Source of the DNA: Actinomycetes bacterium | GTDB taxonomy: Bacteria > Actinomycetota > Actinomycetes > Mycobacteriales > Mycobacteriaceae | Length of the DNA: 12,620 bases | Assembly: GCA_023388385.1 (NCBI GenBank) | Contig: JAEWGK010000042.1 | Coordinates: forward strand, 1-12,620 | Direction: 5' to 3' | In this document: positions 11,039-12,620 of the stretch, piece after piece | Numbering within the stretch: the first letter of the stretch is position 1 | Layout of the letters: every line of letters begins with the position of its first letter | Made by a program: the position numbers and the translations under genes | Notes under the pieces: generated by a model | Databases searched by the model: none | Told to the model about the DNA's origin: nothing | The model's input: only the letters and a program-made list of their open reading frames with translations

Positions 11039-12620
11039 GCCCCCGGGGTCGCATCCCCGCGCCCCAGCGCCGCATCGAGCAGCAGGCGCCGGTAGTTCTC
11101 CAGCGCCACCAGGTCGCCGAAGGTCTCCCGGTAGGCGGCCTTGTCGTCGGTGAGGCGCATGCGCTTGAGGATGCGCTTGACCTGCGAGATCTGCTCTCCG
11201 ACCCACACCTCCTGCAGGCGGGCCAGCAACGAGGACGCGTAACCGGCGCGACCCTCCGGGTCGACGCGAATCTCCTCCACGCCGAGCTCGGACATCAGCG
11301 ACCGCGCCGTCTCGTCCTCCATGCCGGAGGCCACGGCCGCGGCCCACATCGGCGTGGCCGGCGCCGTCGCCAAGCCCCCGGCCTCGACGATCGCCCCGAA
11401 CAGCGCGCGATAGGCCTCGTCGGTGAACATCTCGGGGTCCAGCGCATCGAACATCGCCGCGTCGACGTCGCCGGGCTCCTGGATGGCGAGCTTCAGCACC
11501 TCGCGCTCGACGGTCAGGCGCGGGTCGGAGGGGTCGGGGCGGTGCAGGCCGGGGCGCATCGCCTCCTCCTGGCGACGGCGGGCCTCGGCGAGGCGCGCCC
11601 GCTCCTCCTCCCGGCGAGCACGGCGCCGCTGCGTCTCGCCCATCGTGGGGTTGGCGGCCTCCTCGCGGACCATCCGCACCATCTCGGCCTCGTTGCCGAA
11701 GCCGATCCAGCCGGCGACCTCGCGGGCGTATTCGTCGCGCAGCGCGGGGTCGGCCAGCTTCGCCAGCACCGGCACGACGCGGTGGATGGCCTCCACGCGG
11801 CCGCCCGGCAGATCCAGGTCGTGCTCCGCCATGAGGGTGCGCACGACGAACTCGATGATGGGCGTCCGCGAGGCGACGAGCTCCCGCACCGCCACGTCGC
11901 CGCGGGCCATGCGCAGATCGCACGGGTCCATGCCGTCGGGGGCGACGGCGACGTAGGACTGGCCGGTGAAGCGCTGGTCGCCCTCGAAGGCGCGCATCGC
12001 GGCCTTTTGCCCGGCCTCGTCGCCGTCGAAGGTGTAGATGAGCTCGCCGCGGAAGAAGCTGTCGTCCAGCAGCAGACGGCGCAGGACGGTGAGGTGCCCC
12101 TCGCCGAACGCCGTGCCACATGCGGCGACGGCCGTGGTCTCCCCCGCGGCATGCATGGCCATGACGTCGGTGTAGCCCTCGACGACGATGGCGCGGTGCG
12201 ACGCCGCGATGTCCTTCTTCGCCAGATCGAGGCCGAACAGCACCTTCGACTTGTGGTACAGCAGCGTGTCCGGCGTGTTCATGTACTTGCCCAGGTTGTC
12301 GTCCTCGAACAGCTTGCGGGCGCCGAAGCCGATGACGTCACCGGACAGATTGCGGATGGGCCACAGCAGACGGCGGCGGAAGCGGTCGATCGGACCGCGG
12401 CGGCCCTGCGTCGACAGCCCCGCCTTCTCCAGTTCTTGGGCGGAAAACCCCTTGCGCTGGAGATACCGGGTCATGGTGTCCCAGCCGTCGGGAGCATAGC
12501 CGCAGCCGAAGCGCCGCCACTGTTCCTCCGTGAACCCGCGGTCGGCCAGGAAATCCCGCGCCACCTGGGCCTCGGGCGTCTCCAGCTGGTCGCGGTAGAA
12601 CGCGTGGGCGGCCTTGTTGG
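11035..12620 (-). CDS. dnaG: DNA primase DnaG, 5' part beyond window edge
   Basis: The visible 527 residues cover most of bacterial primase, which makes RNA primers for DnaB-led replication. The N-terminal zinc-binding domain lies outside the window. The visible start NKAAHAFYRDQLETPEA is the usual linker into the catalytic core. The RNA-polymerase domain motif RFRRRLLWPI...GDVIGFGAR is followed by the TOPRIM domain with VVEGYTD (E of EGYTD as catalytic acid) and YTFDGDEAG (the DxD metal site). A charged helical stretch with many Arg/Glu (ARREEERARLAEARRR) joins it to the C-terminal helicase-binding region. The gene ends with two consecutive TAG codons, the second overlapping the convergent metallo-hydrolase stop. 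No terminator is seen between the two genes. Confidence 0.96.
   Translation of the reverse strand, partial: NKAAHAFYRDQLETPEAQVARDFLADRGFTEEQWRRFGCGYAPDGWDTMTRYLQRKGFSAQELEKAGLSTQGRRGPIDRFRRRLLWPIRNLSGDVIGFGARKLFEDDNLGKYMNTPDTLLYHKSKVLFGLDLAKKDIAASHRAIVVEGYTDVMAMHAAGETTAVAACGTAFGEGHLTVLRRLLLDDSFFRGELIYTFDGDEAGQKAAMRAFEGDQRFTGQSYVAVAPDGMDPCDLRMARGDVAVRELVASRTPIIEFVVRTLMAEHDLDLPGGRVEAIHRVVPVLAKLADPALRDEYAREVAGWIGFGNEAEMVRMVREEAANPTMGETQRRRARREEERARLAEARRRQEEAMRPGLHRPDPSDPRLTVEREVLKLAIQEPGDVDAAMFDALDPEMFTDEAYRALFGAIVEAGGLATAPATPMWAAAVASGMEDETARSLMSELGVEEIRVDPEGRAGYASSLLARLQEVWVGEQISQVKRILKRMRLTDDKAAYRETFGDLVALENYRRLLLDAALGRGDATPGA

Noticed and set aside
8872..12121. Two very long minus-strand frames across mscR, the hydrolase gene and part of dnaG
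   Set aside because: Both are shadows; one cuts through dnaG in a wrong frame and both cross the tandem repeats and several real starts and stops.

Overview
The window is very GC-rich actinobacterial chromosome, probably from Corynebacterium or a close relative in the Mycobacteriales. The evidence is an S-(hydroxymethyl)mycothiol dehydrogenase beside a metallo-beta-lactamase-fold hydrolase (mycothiol formaldehyde detoxification), a DUF3145 protein, a dnaG/tRNA-Asn neighbourhood, no encoded CCA on either tRNA, and several genes whose TANNNT -10 box lies 7-8 nt before the ATG, as in leaderless actinobacterial transcripts. No integrase, transposase, phage gene or CRISPR array is visible. It reads as core chromosome.

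Layout, left to right. Positions 1-4114 are on the minus strand: a DUF3145 gene cut by the left edge, a cytoplasmic serine beta-lactamase-like protein, a TcyP-type L-cystine symporter, a 342-base control region, and a UPF0126/TRIC membrane protein. The control region holds the most interesting element: a good promoter (TTGACG-N18-TAGCCT) followed 7 nt later by a 26-codon leader ORF with an SRR motif and a cysteine two codons before its last sense codon. A GC-rich, structured 208-nt leader then runs to the transporter. Both transporter family and leader peptide point to cysteine/cystine control.

Positions 4115-5428 are on the plus strand: a CAU-anticodon tRNA with a textbook terminator, then a ribokinase-family sugar kinase with a leaderless start. 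Positions 5513-7290 return to the minus strand: a Baeyer-Villiger-type flavin monooxygenase and, beyond a strong terminator, tRNA-Asn(GUU) with its own promoter.

Positions 7400-11038 are on the plus strand: a TPP riboswitch controlling a ThiD-TenA fusion (pyrimidine kinase plus thiaminase II-type salvage enzyme), then mscR and the metallo-hydrolase gene, separated by a 28-bp tandem repeat whose two full units each contain a hairpin. The hydrolase gene converges on dnaG (minus strand, running off the right edge), and their stop codons overlap on the palindrome CTAG.

Functional groups: cystine uptake (leader peptide, transporter, probably the serine hydrolase), thiamine salvage, formaldehyde/S-nitrosothiol detoxification through mycothiol, replication priming, and two tRNAs. 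Most genes are familiar families. The novelty lies in control elements rather than a new enzyme system.
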